NCBI GenBank assembly: GCA_008000375.1
Contig: SMOI01000059.1
Span: 79,200-143,199 of the forward strand
Source: Poteriospumella lacustris
Lineage: Eukaryota; Sar; Chrysophyceae; Chromulinales; Dinobryaceae
Length of the DNA: 64,000 bases
Direction: 5' to 3'
A model generated the notes under the pieces. That model saw only the letters and a program-made list of their open reading frames with translations, did not search any database and was not told the origin of the DNA. A program made the translations under genes and the position numbers. Below are positions 10,758 through 21,417 of this stretch, piece after piece; within the stretch, counting starts at the first letter, position 1, and each line of letters begins with the position of its first letter.

Positions 10758-11604
10758 ATGGCGGACTCTGTTTCGAATGACGGTTGGCACAATGACATGC
10801 GGAGGTAATCTTGCGCGTGCAGTAGTCAGTATAGTGTGTAGCTAGCCAGTCGTCCCCCGAGAGCGGACCTTCTCGAAAACGTCAAGTAACGAATAACTGG
10901 ATTGCACGTCCCGTGACGAGAACGAGGAGCGTTGGGCGTTGGCAGAGGTCCGTCGATAAACTGAAAAGAGATTGTACGCTCCTCAGCAACGGCCTCCTGT
11001 ATCTTTCCCCACATCCCACTGACGTAAGCCGTGGGCGGTAGACTCTGGGACACGGTGCAGGGTGCAGGGAGACCACTCGAGTACCCAACCTCATCGATGT
11101 TCCCAGCCCTAAGAGACTCTGTCCCATGTCGTGGCTTTCGCCATTTGGCTGTGTTGTCGGAGCACTGCGGTGCGGAATAGAGGCTGTCGGTGGCCCTCTG
11201 CAGATCTTGAGCCCATTGTCCATCACGATAGAAAGGCAATGATTCTCGACAGTCCGGACATCACCATCGTCAACGGCCAGTACGAACTGTGACTCATTCA
11301 ACCCTGAGGCAACTACGAAACGCCTGTCGTGCGAGTAACGTAGTGAGCTAGAGGAGACGTAAAGCAGATGGAACACATATGAGTCACACCGTCCTTAGCT
11401 GACCCGACAGAGTGTCCGTGATCGCCCACGGTTGCGTCGCTTGGTACGGCCCGCCCATGACAACGACTGTGTCCCATGTGCTGCTGTCGTCGATCTCCCG
11501 ACCCGCACACTGCCTATCCGTTGAGGGTGTGTCTGTAGTATACAAAGGGTTCCTGTACGCGTCCCCTCTCAGAGGGCGGCGGTGTGTCGGGGACACGTGT
11601 ACCT
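10758..11604. other. Intergenic, no gene recognised
   Basis: 3' flank of the DUF285 gene. Short open frames on both strands have no recognisable similarity or consistent composition. Confidence 0.4.
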
Positions 11605-11830
11605 CGACATGGCATCGATGTGGGTGACGTGACGGGTGTGTGCAGGGCGCCATTCGTACATGATATCACGGACAACGCCGACGATCTGCTCGCCCAACAT
11701 AACCGCGTTCTGACCTATGTCTGAGTGTCGTTCGATTACACCACGCTACGGGCGGCCCTGAATCTGCGGTGTCGCGACGGAGCGGCAGCCCGGCAGCCCC
11801 GGCAGCTGCTCCAGAACCGCCCCCATCTCT
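11605..11830 (+). pseudogene. 5' relic of a DUF285 gene
   Basis: 11611-11728 matches the upstream flank of the 9537 gene (both contain ccattcgtacatgatatca followed by cggacaac and cgacgatc-like sequence). It continues into a coding remnant at about 11725-11800 (MSFDYTTLRAALNLRCRDGA) equivalent to MSFDNETLRAAVQLWCRDRA in the intact gene. The repeat domain is absent: the remnant runs into low-complexity CA-rich sequence. It is a truncated tandem duplicate. Confidence 0.7.
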
Positions 11831-11989
11831 CATCGACTCACAACATCTTAGTTCATATACATCACACGCACACACTAGCACTCACACACACAGGCTACAG
11901 TCACACAGTCACGCACTGGCTACCCACACCCACCTACACCGCTACAGCAACACCGCTTCACAGCCAGCTGCACTCGACTCTCTCGTCGC
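11831..11989. repeat. CA-rich simple sequence
   Basis: Imperfect (CACA)n and CTACAC-type runs, e.g. 11862-11960, between the DUF285 relic and the 3' end of the next gene. Non-coding. Confidence 0.6.
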
Positions 11990-13659
11990 TCAGTTGAAGA
12001 CGAGGTCGTCGTAGCGGTCCTCGATCTTCTTCATGAGCAGCAGGTTCATCTTCGTCTTGGCGTTGCGCTTGATCGCCTCGCCGATGTTGTCGCGCGCCAG
12101 CAGCTCCTGGTAGAAGCGAATGTCGGCGTTGATCGTGAGGCGCTTGTAGTAGTTGGCGACGGCGCGGTCCTTGCGGATCGACGACTGCCACGCGATGTGC
12201 GTCAGGTTGCTCGCGGGGCTGCCGCCGTTCACCGGTGCGCCGTTGGGCGCCGCACCGCCGCTGCCACCGCTGCTGCTACTGGAGCCCGCGACGGCGGCCG
12301 CGGCGGACGTCAAGTCGACGGCGTCGGCGACGTCGTCCAGTCGCACCCGCTTCGCACCGCCGTTGGCGCCGGGGTAGCCCATCAAATGCGACAGCATCCC
12401 ACTCGCGCCCCCAGCGCCCGCCGTCTCGCCGAGCAGCTCCAGCGCTTCTTCGTCGTCGACGCTGAGGCCCGCCGCGTCACGGTCGCGTTTGTTGCCCGCC
12501 GCGTTGACGTTGGCGCCCGAGGCGCCGGTCGTGAACAGGCCGCCGTTGTTCGCCGCTCCGCCGCCGAGACGCGGATTCAACGGGTTGCCGCCCACCAGAG
12601 CGCCCAGCGCCGCGGCGGAGGACGCGCCCATGCCGCCGTTGGCGACCATCATCGGCAACAGCGCGGGGTTGCCGTTGTTGGCGGCGTTGGACGCGTCCAA
12701 ATGGTCCAAGGCGTCCTGCCGCATCAGCGCCTGGTCGACGAGGAGACAGTCCTGCATCGTGCGGTCGCGGAACAGGTGGAAGAGATAGTACAGGGCCTTG
12801 TCGTGCTTGGCGAAGCGCTCCCAGAACTCTTGGTCGATGGCCTCGCGGGAGACGGGCACCGTCAGCTTGATCGACGAGGTGAACTTCAGCAGCGTCTTCG
12901 TGTAGTCGATGCGCAGCCGCGCGAAGACGGAGCGCAACGACTCGGGCGTGAACTTCTCGTCGGGGGCGCGGGAAGGGTCGACGTCGTGGAGGCGGTCGTC
13001 GTTGACGATGCGGCGCGGCTGCCACATGGGGTTGTTGACGTAGTCCAGCGCCAGCACCTTCCACAGGTCCAAGTTGTGGATGCCCTGATCGGCGTCGTAG
13101 ATGCGCGCCAAGATCGAGGAGGTGTTGATGTCGAGGGCCAAGTGCGCCAGGCGACATTTGATCGACGGACTGGGGTTCAGCCCGCCGTCAGAGCTCATGT
13201 TCTTGATCGCCGCGATTTCTACATCGTCAACCGCCACCACCGTTAGCGAAGGGCACTGACACAGGTAGCTCAAGACACGGGGACAACATCCTTACCCATT
13301 TTCAAGAGGACTTTGAGGTATTCGATGCCTGCGGGGCTCAGCTGCTCGAACTGTTTGCGCTGCAAGGCCTTGAGCTTCTTGCGCTTCTCCAAAATCTTAC
13401 TGGAGACGATGTGCTTCGTCTCGTTGAGTTTGCGAATAATGCGATTCGCAATGAAGCCCATGCGGCGAATGTTGAAGAAGGAATCATAGATCTCCTCGGG
13501 GCTCAGGACCTCGAAGTAGTTGGGGTCATCGATGGCGGGTACCCACGGCTTGCTGGATTTTCCTTCGTTGCCATGTTCATCAAGTTCGTAGTCGTCATGG
13601 CCTCCATCCGTGGAATCGTCTTCGTGGGTTCCAGGATGAGGAGGTGGAGGCGGAACCAT
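11990..13659 (-). CDS. Hypothetical two-exon protein, possibly nuclear
   Basis: Exon 1 (13659-13296) and exon 2 (13218-11990) flank a 77-nt intron with donor GTAAGG and acceptor GATGTAG. The join keeps frame (LLKM-EIAAIKNM) and gives about 530 aa. The N-terminal part is acidic, then a helical basic region (KILEKRKKLKALQRKQFEQL). The second exon begins with a well-ordered domain (KCRLAHLALDINTSS, LWKVLALDYVNNPMWQP, FTPESLRSVFARLRIDYTK, KALYYLFHLFRDR). A Gly/Ala/Asn-rich linker follows, then a helical tail (ITHIAW-like ... NAKTKMNLLLMKKIEDRYD). I do not recognise the family. Composition suggests a nuclear or chromatin-associated protein; this is a guess. A further 5' exon may exist (see next entry). 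Confidence 0.72.
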
Positions 13660-14334
13660 CGCTGTAGGATGGTGTTTGTTCAAATCTATCCACAACAAGA
13701 CCAGTCCAGATGATTTAGACTCACGGACATCACACATCTCACCGGTTTAAAGCGTACGTACCCATCATCATCTTTCCAAACGTGTTTTGGGGATTGTCCC
13801 TAATATTGTCAACCGAAAGATTCGCCGACCCTAAGTAAGCCTTGAGCCTAACTGTTTGATGAGTGTGTTGATTGAGAGCGGAGACTCCACCGTGCTTTTT
13901 GAAAACTTCGCCTTTTGATGTTCGGATCAAAAAAGCATCAACTGCCAAAAAAGCCAACATCAACGGAAGGTGGCAAAACCAAAACTTGAGGTCTGCAGAA
14001 AAACGACTTCTGATGCGCACTTTGGAGGGGCACAAACTCGAAAAGAAACAATCCAAAAAACACTTTTTTCGAAAAACACTAGTTTTTGGTGTCGCCGTGT
14101 CGCGGCTGAGGGAGAGGGGAGAAAATACTCTGCTGCTCTGCTGCTCTGCTGTTTTACTTCGTCAATGTGATTGACCTTGACCTTGTTCTACTATTTCTTT
14201 TTTGAATGTGAATAAATTTATGACGTAAACCTGTCTCAGAGGTAGCGAATGCGTCAACAGAACTCCGATGGTTCGGGAAGCGACAAGCGAACAAGTGATT
14301 GTTTGTTCCGCCGACTACGTGACTTTCACCAAGG
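13660..14334 (-). other. Upstream region with a candidate extra 5' exon
   Basis: An open frame on the minus strand ends at 13762 in ...NTFGKMMM followed by GTACGT. A splice from there to the acceptor CCTACAG at 13662 (100-nt intron) would join in frame to the ATG at 13659. GTACGT is the donor used by other proven introns in this window. The upstream peptide has no recognised domain, so this is a low-confidence extension; otherwise the stretch is AT-rich promoter and spacer. Confidence 0.3.
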
Positions 14335-16690
14335 TCAATAATTATCCTCAGATGTCTCGCTTTTTTCGTCGAAACTTTCGCAATCCCACGTCAAAGACGG
14401 TTGCTTGCGCCTAGACCCCTGGAACATATTCCTACGCACCGCCACGTGCGAGGTATTCCATCTGTCCAACGCCTGGTTGAACGACGTCGCCCCTTTGAAC
14501 ATTCCGCCCATAAAACTCACGTGCGACACATCCCAACTGGACACATCCCCGTTGAAATGCTCCGCATCACGAAACATAGCACTCATATTCCGCACATTGC
14601 CCACCTCCCACTTCGACGGGTCCTGGTTGAACACTGTGGCCCGAGAAAACATCAACCGCATATCCACCACGGACGACACATTCCAGTCGTTCAGCGGCTG
14701 ATTGAACACCGAACACTTCCGGAACATCTCGCTCATAGTCTCCACTCGACCAACGTCCCACATGCCCAACGGCTGATTGAATTCACTGCAACGCTCGAAC
14801 ATCCCACGCATGCTGGTGACGCGGGACACATTCCACGCGTGCAGTGGTTGGTTGAAGGACTCACATCCTCTGAACATCCCCTGCATATCCGTCACCTGAC
14901 TGACGTTCCAACCGCCAAAATTGACGCCTTCGAAGCACTCTTCTTCCGCAAACATCAGTCTCATAGACTTCACATTGCTCACGTCCCAACGTGATAGGTC
15001 GGAAGAAACGGGTGTCGACATGAACAGCGAATCCATGTTCGTGACTCGACTTACGTCCCAGAGCTCGATCGGTCCGTGGCGATGAAACGATGTCCAAAGG
15101 TCACCATCACGACCGCAATATGAGTGAACAGCCTCCTCAATAGTGTTATCCGTCAGTGGCTCCCACACCATACGTCTTATCTCACGACACACGTCCACTG
15201 GCAACCGAGCAACAACCTCCACCAGAACCGTAGCCAAAGGAATGCGCACCTCCTTACTGCCGGCGGTGTGCCACGATATTGAATATCCGTATGTCCTGTC
15301 GTGTGGCCTGCCAGGACCAAAACGAAGACCCCCCAAAGACATCGTCTCATGGCTCCAAGATTTGTGTTTCCGACGCGACGTAACCACGCTTTGTTCGCCG
15401 GAGAAGTTCCACCGGCAGACCGGCTGATTGAACGACTTCGCTCCAGTAAACATTGAGACTCGTTGGGTGTCCCTCGATATCTCCCAACTGTCCAGCGGCT
15501 GATTGAACGACGAAGCACGCTCAAGCATTCCCGACATACAGGTGACTTTCGACACATCCCAACTGCCCAGTGGCTGATTGAAGGAACGTGTATCAGCAAA
15601 CATTCCTCGCACGTCCTTCACGTTCGACACATTCCAGCTGTCCAGTGGTTGGTTAAACGACGACGCTTTCTGAAACATCGAAGCCATTTTGGTGACTTTG
15701 GACACATCCCAACTACCCAGTGGCTGATTGAACGACGATGCTTCATAAAACATTTGAAACATATTGGTGACATTCGACACATTCCAGTGATCCAGCGACT
15801 GATTGAAGGACGATGCCCCCGAAAACGTTTTGTACAAAATCTGGACCTTTGCCCCGTTCCACTCCTTCAGCGACTGGTTGAACGAGGTGGCCCCACAAAA
15901 CATGTAACCCATATCGACCACGTTGGACACATCCCAGTTGGTGAGTGGTTGGTTGAACGATGGCGCGCCATTGAACATGTTCGACATATCAGTGACGCTA
16001 CACACATTCCAATCTCCCAACGGCTGATTGAACGACGACTCTTTGTTGAACATATTCGTCATATCGGTGACGCTCGACACATTCCAACTGAGCGCACCAT
16101 TGAACTGCGACGCTTCGTCAAACATCTTCGACAAGTTAGCGACCATGGATACATCCCAGCCGTCCAACGGCTGATTGAACGATGACGCTGCGTTGAACAT
16201 CGCCGACATATTCGTGACCCTCGACACATCCCAATCACCCACAGGCTGATTGAATGATGTCACACAAAAGAACATCTTCGACATGTTAGTGACGCTGGAC
16301 ACGTTCCAACGACTGATGGCGCCGTTGAATTTGGTGGCACCTTCAAACATACCTGACATATTGGTCACGTTCGATACATCCCAATCATCCAACGATTAAA
16401 GGACCTAGCGAAGGAAAACATGCCTGCCATATCGGTGACCTTTGACACATCCCAACGACCGATGGGCACAGGGAACCCCGATGCAAATGCAAACATACCC
16501 AACATGTTGGTCACGTTCGACACATCCCAGCGACTAATGTCGTAGCTTCTTTCGCCGCCACTATCATCGAAACAGCACTCTTCATCTTCCTAACCAACAA
16601 ACAACCGCGAGCAATCGATGAAGAAAGGATTCAATTCGATTGTGATCTGCTGGTCTCGTGGATCTGATCCTCGTTTCGCAATCTGAAATC
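14335..16690 (-). pseudogene. Frameshifted DUF285 repeat gene, inverted copy of the 21.4-kb gene
   Basis: About 685 codons remain open (16392-14335) with about 20 FNQPL-type units and the same central domain (LATVLVEVVARLPVDVCREIRRMVWEPL) as the intact paralog. Upstream homology continues to about 16690 but is broken. Four bases are missing where the intact gene encodes FNQPLDDW (near 16395), which shifts the frame. About 200 bp of the 5' coding region is deleted, so the leader (gatcacaatcgaattg) now abuts the acidic stretch. The 16392 frame begins at a codon that is Leu in the paralog, so it is not a real start. Confidence 0.8.
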
Positions 16691-17154
16691 CTCAATCTGG
16701 AATCCTCGTTCTTCATTTTTCACGTTTCAGTGTCCACTTCCATACTCTGTGTAAGTTTGGGATAGGTTAGGCAACATTGGTTCAGTCTGGGAGAGGCTGG
16801 GGAATAAGATGGCTGCAGCGGACAGGCCACATCTGTTTTCACTTCGTCGACGGCGGGGTCCGACGTCGGCTCTTCAACGTCTCGTCGCTCTCTCTTCCCA
16901 ACTCACTGCGGGGCACTGCACACCTTGGCAAAAGAAAAGGCATGTGCATGCAGCGGAGGCGAGCACTCCCAAGTGAACAAAGACGATTCCCCTTCGCCAA
17001 ACAAAACATTCGAACACGTGGCTGACCGACCACAAGTTTACTCAAGAGAATCCACATCATATTAGTACGGTGACCCCGTTGTCTCTCCTGGCTGCTTCTC
17101 CCTTGTTTCCGTTCGTTGCACTCGCCCTGCAATTGCTTTGTTTGTCAACGGACC
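16691..17154. other. Divergent intergenic region
   Basis: Shared 5' flank between the DUF285 pseudogene (minus) and the next gene (plus). The part near 16690-16740 resembles the leader of the intact DUF285 gene (gaaacgtgaaaaa, then gaacgagga repeats). Nothing else recognised. Confidence 0.4.
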
Positions 17155-18642
17155 ATGATGGTAGAGAAACCGTGGGACTCCTTGTCGCTCTTTGATTCCG
17201 ACGGAACCGACTTCTGGGACCGCGTCGCCACTAACTTCGATTCCTCGGTCAGCGTGCCCATTCCGCCGGTGAAAGCCGAGTCTGGAACGAGTCCGACCGC
17301 GCAGTTGATTCCGAAGTGCGCGCAGCCCGACGGCGAGGAGGAGGTGTGGTACCTCTCCGACGGCGAAGCGAACGACATCTGCAGCAGCATCGCGGCGGCG
17401 GTGCCTCTAACAACGTCCTTTGCCGTAGTCTCCAGCGATTCCGACATCGACAGCGGCAGCTTCACCAGCTACGCGTCGTCGTCACAGTCGCCGCTGCGAA
17501 GCTCGTCGCCGTCGGTGTCGGTGTCGTCGGTGACCTCGTCGATCGTCGACACTTCCGATGGCGAATGCTCAACGAAACGACGTCGTCAAGACTTCACCGC
17601 CGCCTGCTGCAGCGCCTACGAGCAGGCACAACCGCCGACGTCGCCGCGTGTGCACAAACGCGAACCGCTCAACGAATTCGACGCGTACGACCGCCACCGT
17701 CAGCAGGACGCAGACGACGACCAGCACCACGACGACGGCCTCGTCGAGGAGGACCACCTCGACGAGTACGCCTCCGAACTGCTCTCCGCGCTGCAGCCCA
17801 ACCCGTACGCCGCCGTGCGCCGCATGCGGCGGCGCATGCTGCGCATCCCCGTGCTGCCCAAGTCCGACATCCGCCGCTACTACCTCAACATGTTCACCAA
17901 CGCGATCAATTCCCACGACGCCTCCTTCCTGAAACAGTTCCTCACGACGTACTGCCAGCCCACCGTGACCTTGCAACGCATCGGCGACTGCAAGTTCCAC
18001 CACGGCGGCGTGCCACAACAGCCGCCGCCGCTGACCACGCCCTGCCACAGCTTCGAGAGCTACCGCAAACTGTTGACCACGACGGCGAACAAGTCCGAGT
18101 TCATGAAGCGGCAGTTCCATTTGAAGCGCGTCCAGGAGATCTTCGCCTTCTGGGCGGTGAAGTACGACCTCCACCCGGACCACATGTGTCGCTTCCAAGA
18201 GATGCGCGTGATCACCACGCGGGCGTCTGACTACGTCCGGCTGGAGGGACACTTCACCGTGACGAAGACGGACATCTACGAGATCACGCCGCCCATCATG
18301 CACTCGCTGTTCACGAGCAAGATACAGGAACACATGAGTGACGGCCCCGGCGGCGGCGCCGGAGAGGTGCAGTGGCCTGCAAACCACTGGCCCGGCTGCT
18401 CCTGTGGACGCGCGCACGGAACGAACCCCGCGCACCGCACCGCCGAGGAACGCGAGGCGATGGACCAGCTGCTGTCCGCGGGGCACAAGTGCGAGGTGAC
18501 GTCGCTGCCGCTGTCTCGCGAGCCGATGCAGTGCGTCCTCGAGGGCAACTTCGTGCTGATCATCGGCCCCGACAAGCGCATCGAACAGATCCAACTGCTG
18601 CCCCACCAGGTGCAGTTCAAACCCGTGCCCCCGCCCCTGTAG
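17155..18642 (+). CDS. EEEVW/KRK/NTF2-like family protein, member A
   Basis: 495 aa from ATG 17155 (the open frame starts 39 nt upstream at a TTG). Order: short head; acidic motif EEEVWYLSDGE near residue 61; serine-rich linker; basic motif TKRRRQDF; His/Asp-rich linker; then the conserved domain from about residue 205. That domain starts LLSALQPNPYAAVRRMRRRMLRIPVLPKSD, continues YLNMFTNAINSHDASFLKQF, FAFWAVKYDLHPDH, VITTRASDYVRLEGHF, and ends LEGNFVLIIGPDKRIEQIQL. The helix-helix-sheet order and the final hairpin look like an NTF2/SnoaL fold; that is inference. Most divergent of five paralogs, with an insert of about 60 residues containing GCSCGRAHG. Function unknown; acidic and basic motifs suggest a nuclear protein. 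Confidence 0.8.
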   Translation: MMVEKPWDSLSLFDSDGTDFWDRVATNFDSSVSVPIPPVKAESGTSPTAQLIPKCAQPDGEEEVWYLSDGEANDICSSIAAAVPLTTSFAVVSSDSDIDSGSFTSYASSSQSPLRSSSPSVSVSSVTSSIVDTSDGECSTKRRRQDFTAACCSAYEQAQPPTSPRVHKREPLNEFDAYDRHRQQDADDDQHHDDGLVEEDHLDEYASELLSALQPNPYAAVRRMRRRMLRIPVLPKSDIRRYYLNMFTNAINSHDASFLKQFLTTYCQPTVTLQRIGDCKFHHGGVPQQPPPLTTPCHSFESYRKLLTTTANKSEFMKRQFHLKRVQEIFAFWAVKYDLHPDHMCRFQEMRVITTRASDYVRLEGHFTVTKTDIYEITPPIMHSLFTSKIQEHMSDGPGGGAGEVQWPANHWPGCSCGRAHGTNPAHRTAEEREAMDQLLSAGHKCEVTSLPLSREPMQCVLEGNFVLIIGPDKRIEQIQLLPHQVQFKPVPPPL

Positions 18643-19404
18643 GCTGCCCATTAAACCCCCTTCCTTCCTGTACATATCTGAGTATCATTTCGACCCGAAC
18701 TAACCCGGCCCCGCTTCGCACCGTGACCTGTACATGCCCCCCTCCCCACCTCCTCAACTCGTGCACCACCTCCTCCGCCTCTTCTTCGCCCCTTCCCCCT
18801 CCCTCTCCCTCTTCTCTGGGCGCTTCCTTTACTCTCGCCCCCTCCCCAGTGTGTTATACTACCTCCCCCCTCCCACTTTGCGTCTCTGTGGCGCCCATTA
18901 CCGTGGCTGTGTCGCGCCCTGTTCCCGTGGCCGTGGTCGTCTTCTGCCGCCCTCTCTCATTCCGGTTGCTCGCTGCCCCTGTTGCCCCCTATATCGACCT
19001 CCGCCGGTGGTCTCCGTTCGTTTGTTCTCCCCCTCCGCCCGTCTGCCTCTGCCCCCTATCCCCCTCTGCCCTCTGGGTCATCAGTGTGGAGGGGGGGGGG
19101 CGGCGGTGCAGAGCGGAGCTTGTCCGTCGGTGTATTCTCCGTAATTACGTTATAGATGGCTGTAAACCCACCGATACCCTCCCTTAGGGGGGGGGTTGTG
19201 TCCGTGTGAATAGGCAGCGAGACCGAGGGCCTAGCGGCTGGTGCAGCGGCGGCCAATGGCCCAGCCGATGGATCGCTGCCGTGACGCCTGCCCTGGGCCA
19301 CGCCTTGTACCTCGTGTGACAGACGGCGGGCGGCTGGCGGCAGGCGACATGCGGCAGGCGGCGGGATAGAGAGAGAGACATGTGTGGTGGTCCTGGCGCC
19401 TGCC
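18643..19404. other. Convergent spacer, C/T-rich
   Basis: 3' flanks of paralogs A and B. The plus strand is strongly pyrimidine-rich, giving proline/serine/leucine-rich open frames that look spurious. G-runs occur at 19088-19097 and 19187-19194. No gene recognised. Confidence 0.5.
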
Positions 19405-20661
19405 TCAATCCGCCGGCGTCGAGGAGATGTCCAGCGACGTCGGGTACAGCAACATCGACTCGATCCGGCGGTCGGCGTCGATGTTCATGATGACGCGGCC
19501 TTCGATCGTGTACAGCCGCGGCTCGGCCGACAGCGGCAGCGGGTACAGCCCGTCGTCCCGCACCACCGGCGACGTCGCGCCGATGTCCCCGAGACAGTGA
19601 TTCGCCGCCCGCTCCGCGTGCAGCTGCACGACGTACGCGTCGTACGACTCGCCGGCGTAATACCCCGACAACACCTTTTGCAGCCAGAGGTACCGCAGCT
19701 TCTCGTTGGACACGTCGAAGAGCTGCGACTTGCGGACGACAAAGGTCCCTTCGAGACGCACGGCGCCCGAGGCCCGCGTCGTGATCAGTTTCACGTCGAA
19801 AATGCGACACCACAGGTCCGGCGTCAAGTCGAACTTCACCGCCCACAGGGCAAAGACTTCGGGGAGATCAAAACGTTTCCATAAGTGTACCGCGTCGCGT
19901 CGTGCGAGAATGCGATGGTCGACGACGCGGGGGTCGTTGCCGACGCAGATGTGGTGGAAGTTGAGCGTCGGCAGGCAGTACTGGCGGAAGAAGTCGCGCA
20001 GGAGATACATGTCCTGGCTGTTCACGACGTGACAGAACATCGTCAGGTACTCGCGGCGGAGGTCGTTCTTGAGGATTTTGGGAATCGGCGGGGTACGGTG
20101 CAGGCGACGGTAGTTGCGGCGGTAGGCGGTGTACTTGAACGGGCGCAGCGCCGTCAAGACCGTGTCCAGGAGGGCGCCTTCTTCGTCCTCGACAGCCACA
20201 TCGTCCTCGTCATCGCCATCGGCCTCGTCCTCGTCGTAAAGGCGCTCCTCACTCTCCTCGTCCCCGTCGCCCTCGCGGTGGTGGTCGTCGTGGGCGGCTG
20301 TCTCGGAGCCCTCCGCGGTCGACGTGGACACCTCTTCGAACTTCCGCTTCTTAGGGGCGGCATCGGATACTAGAAGGGAGGCGTGATACGACGCATCTGG
20401 TGAAATGATGGGAACGTGTGCAACAGTTGGCGGTGATGGAACGTCGACGATTTTCGCTGGTTCGGTCGAGGGCATCGCGACAGACTCGTCAATGAACCAG
20501 ACCTCCTCTTCATTCTCATCAAAAACCACGCGAACATCAAACGATACAGGGTTGGCAATCAAAGGTGACAACATGGGACTGTTCGTCAACGTGGAACATG
20601 TCGATGTCTCGTTGTCCTCTCGCCACAGCCCGGAAGTGCGGGCATTCGCTACCATCGTCAT
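19405..20661 (-). CDS. EEEVW/KRK/NTF2-like family protein, member B
   Basis: 418 aa from ATG 20661. It has ENEEEVWFIDES near residue 51, the basic motif KKRKFEEVS, a long acidic linker, then the family domain: LTALRPFKYTAYRRNYRRL, IPKILKNDLRREYLTMFCHV, NSQDMYLLRDFFRQYC, FALWAVKFDLTPDL, ITTRASGAVRLEGTF, LRYLWLQKVLSGYYAGESYD, and the closing hairpin EGRVIMNIDADRRIESMLLY. It is convergent with A and closest to members C and D. No catalytic triad is apparent, so a binding or dimerisation role is more likely than enzymatic. Confidence 0.82.
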   Translation of the reverse strand: MTMVANARTSGLWREDNETSTCSTLTNSPMLSPLIANPVSFDVRVVFDENEEEVWFIDESVAMPSTEPAKIVDVPSPPTVAHVPIISPDASYHASLLVSDAAPKKRKFEEVSTSTAEGSETAAHDDHHREGDGDEESEERLYDEDEADGDDEDDVAVEDEEGALLDTVLTALRPFKYTAYRRNYRRLHRTPPIPKILKNDLRREYLTMFCHVVNSQDMYLLRDFFRQYCLPTLNFHHICVGNDPRVVDHRILARRDAVHLWKRFDLPEVFALWAVKFDLTPDLWCRIFDVKLITTRASGAVRLEGTFVVRKSQLFDVSNEKLRYLWLQKVLSGYYAGESYDAYVVQLHAERAANHCLGDIGATSPVVRDDGLYPLPLSAEPRLYTIEGRVIMNIDADRRIESMLLYPTSLDISSTPAD

Positions 20662-21417
20662 CTCTTTTCAAATCACCCCAATGCTTGCTTAGATCCGAGT
20701 TGTTACCACGGTATTTGCTTATGGAGATTGCGTTTATGATGCCGAAAGCAACGACAACAAGATTGTTTCTTCGCGATGGACCATCACATGGACCGCGAAG
20801 AGGCGTCGATCGCTGCGGCGCGCCGCGGAGGTGGTCCGAGTGGTGCGATGCAGAGGGCGGCCACTCGGAACTACCACCAAAGTCGCGTGTGTCGGTGCCG
20901 CCATCGTCATCGTCATCGTGTGCGTTGTTGGAGGGATCATTCAACGGTGCATTCTGCGGCATTGGCTGTTTTGCCATTGCCACCCCTATGCTTGGCATCC
21001 TTGCTTCTTTGTAAATGATACGTAGCACGTGTATCACGGACCGCCCCACATCACTTCAATGTGACACCGAAGATGCAGAGGCTAGGCTTCTGGTATAGAC
21101 TGGTCTCATGGAGTCAATGCTTGACATCGGGGCCACGGGCCACTTCAATGTTGCTCGTTTGTGCTTTTAAGGTGGTTTTACTAGTATACAAGCCGGAGCA
21201 TGGTCATTTTCCAGTGAGGGAAGCCACAGGCAGCAGTTGCAGCCTCCACCACCTTCCAACGCAAACAACTCAGAATCTGGGACACACCGGCAGCCACACG
21301 AAAGAGGGCCGGACTGCACATGAAACTTGAAAAACGAGGAACGAGGAACGAGGAACGAGGAATGAGGAACGAGAGCAGACCGGTGGATCACAATCGAATT
21401 GGATCATTCCTTCTTCG
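20662..21417. other. Divergent promoter region
   Basis: Between paralog B (minus) and the large DUF285 gene (plus). An (ACGAGGA)n-like repeat at 21332-21372 lies in the DUF285 leader and is also present, degenerate, upstream of the inverted pseudogene. Open frames here have no recognisable similarity. Confidence 0.4.

Noticed and set aside
16392-16392. Start codon of the minus-strand DUF285 frame
   Set aside because: The codon is TTG and corresponds to an internal Leu in the intact paralog; upstream homology proves truncation by frameshift.
18734-19144. Proline/leucine/serine-rich plus-strand frame
   Set aside because: Product of a pyrimidine-rich 3' spacer; no start context or similarity.
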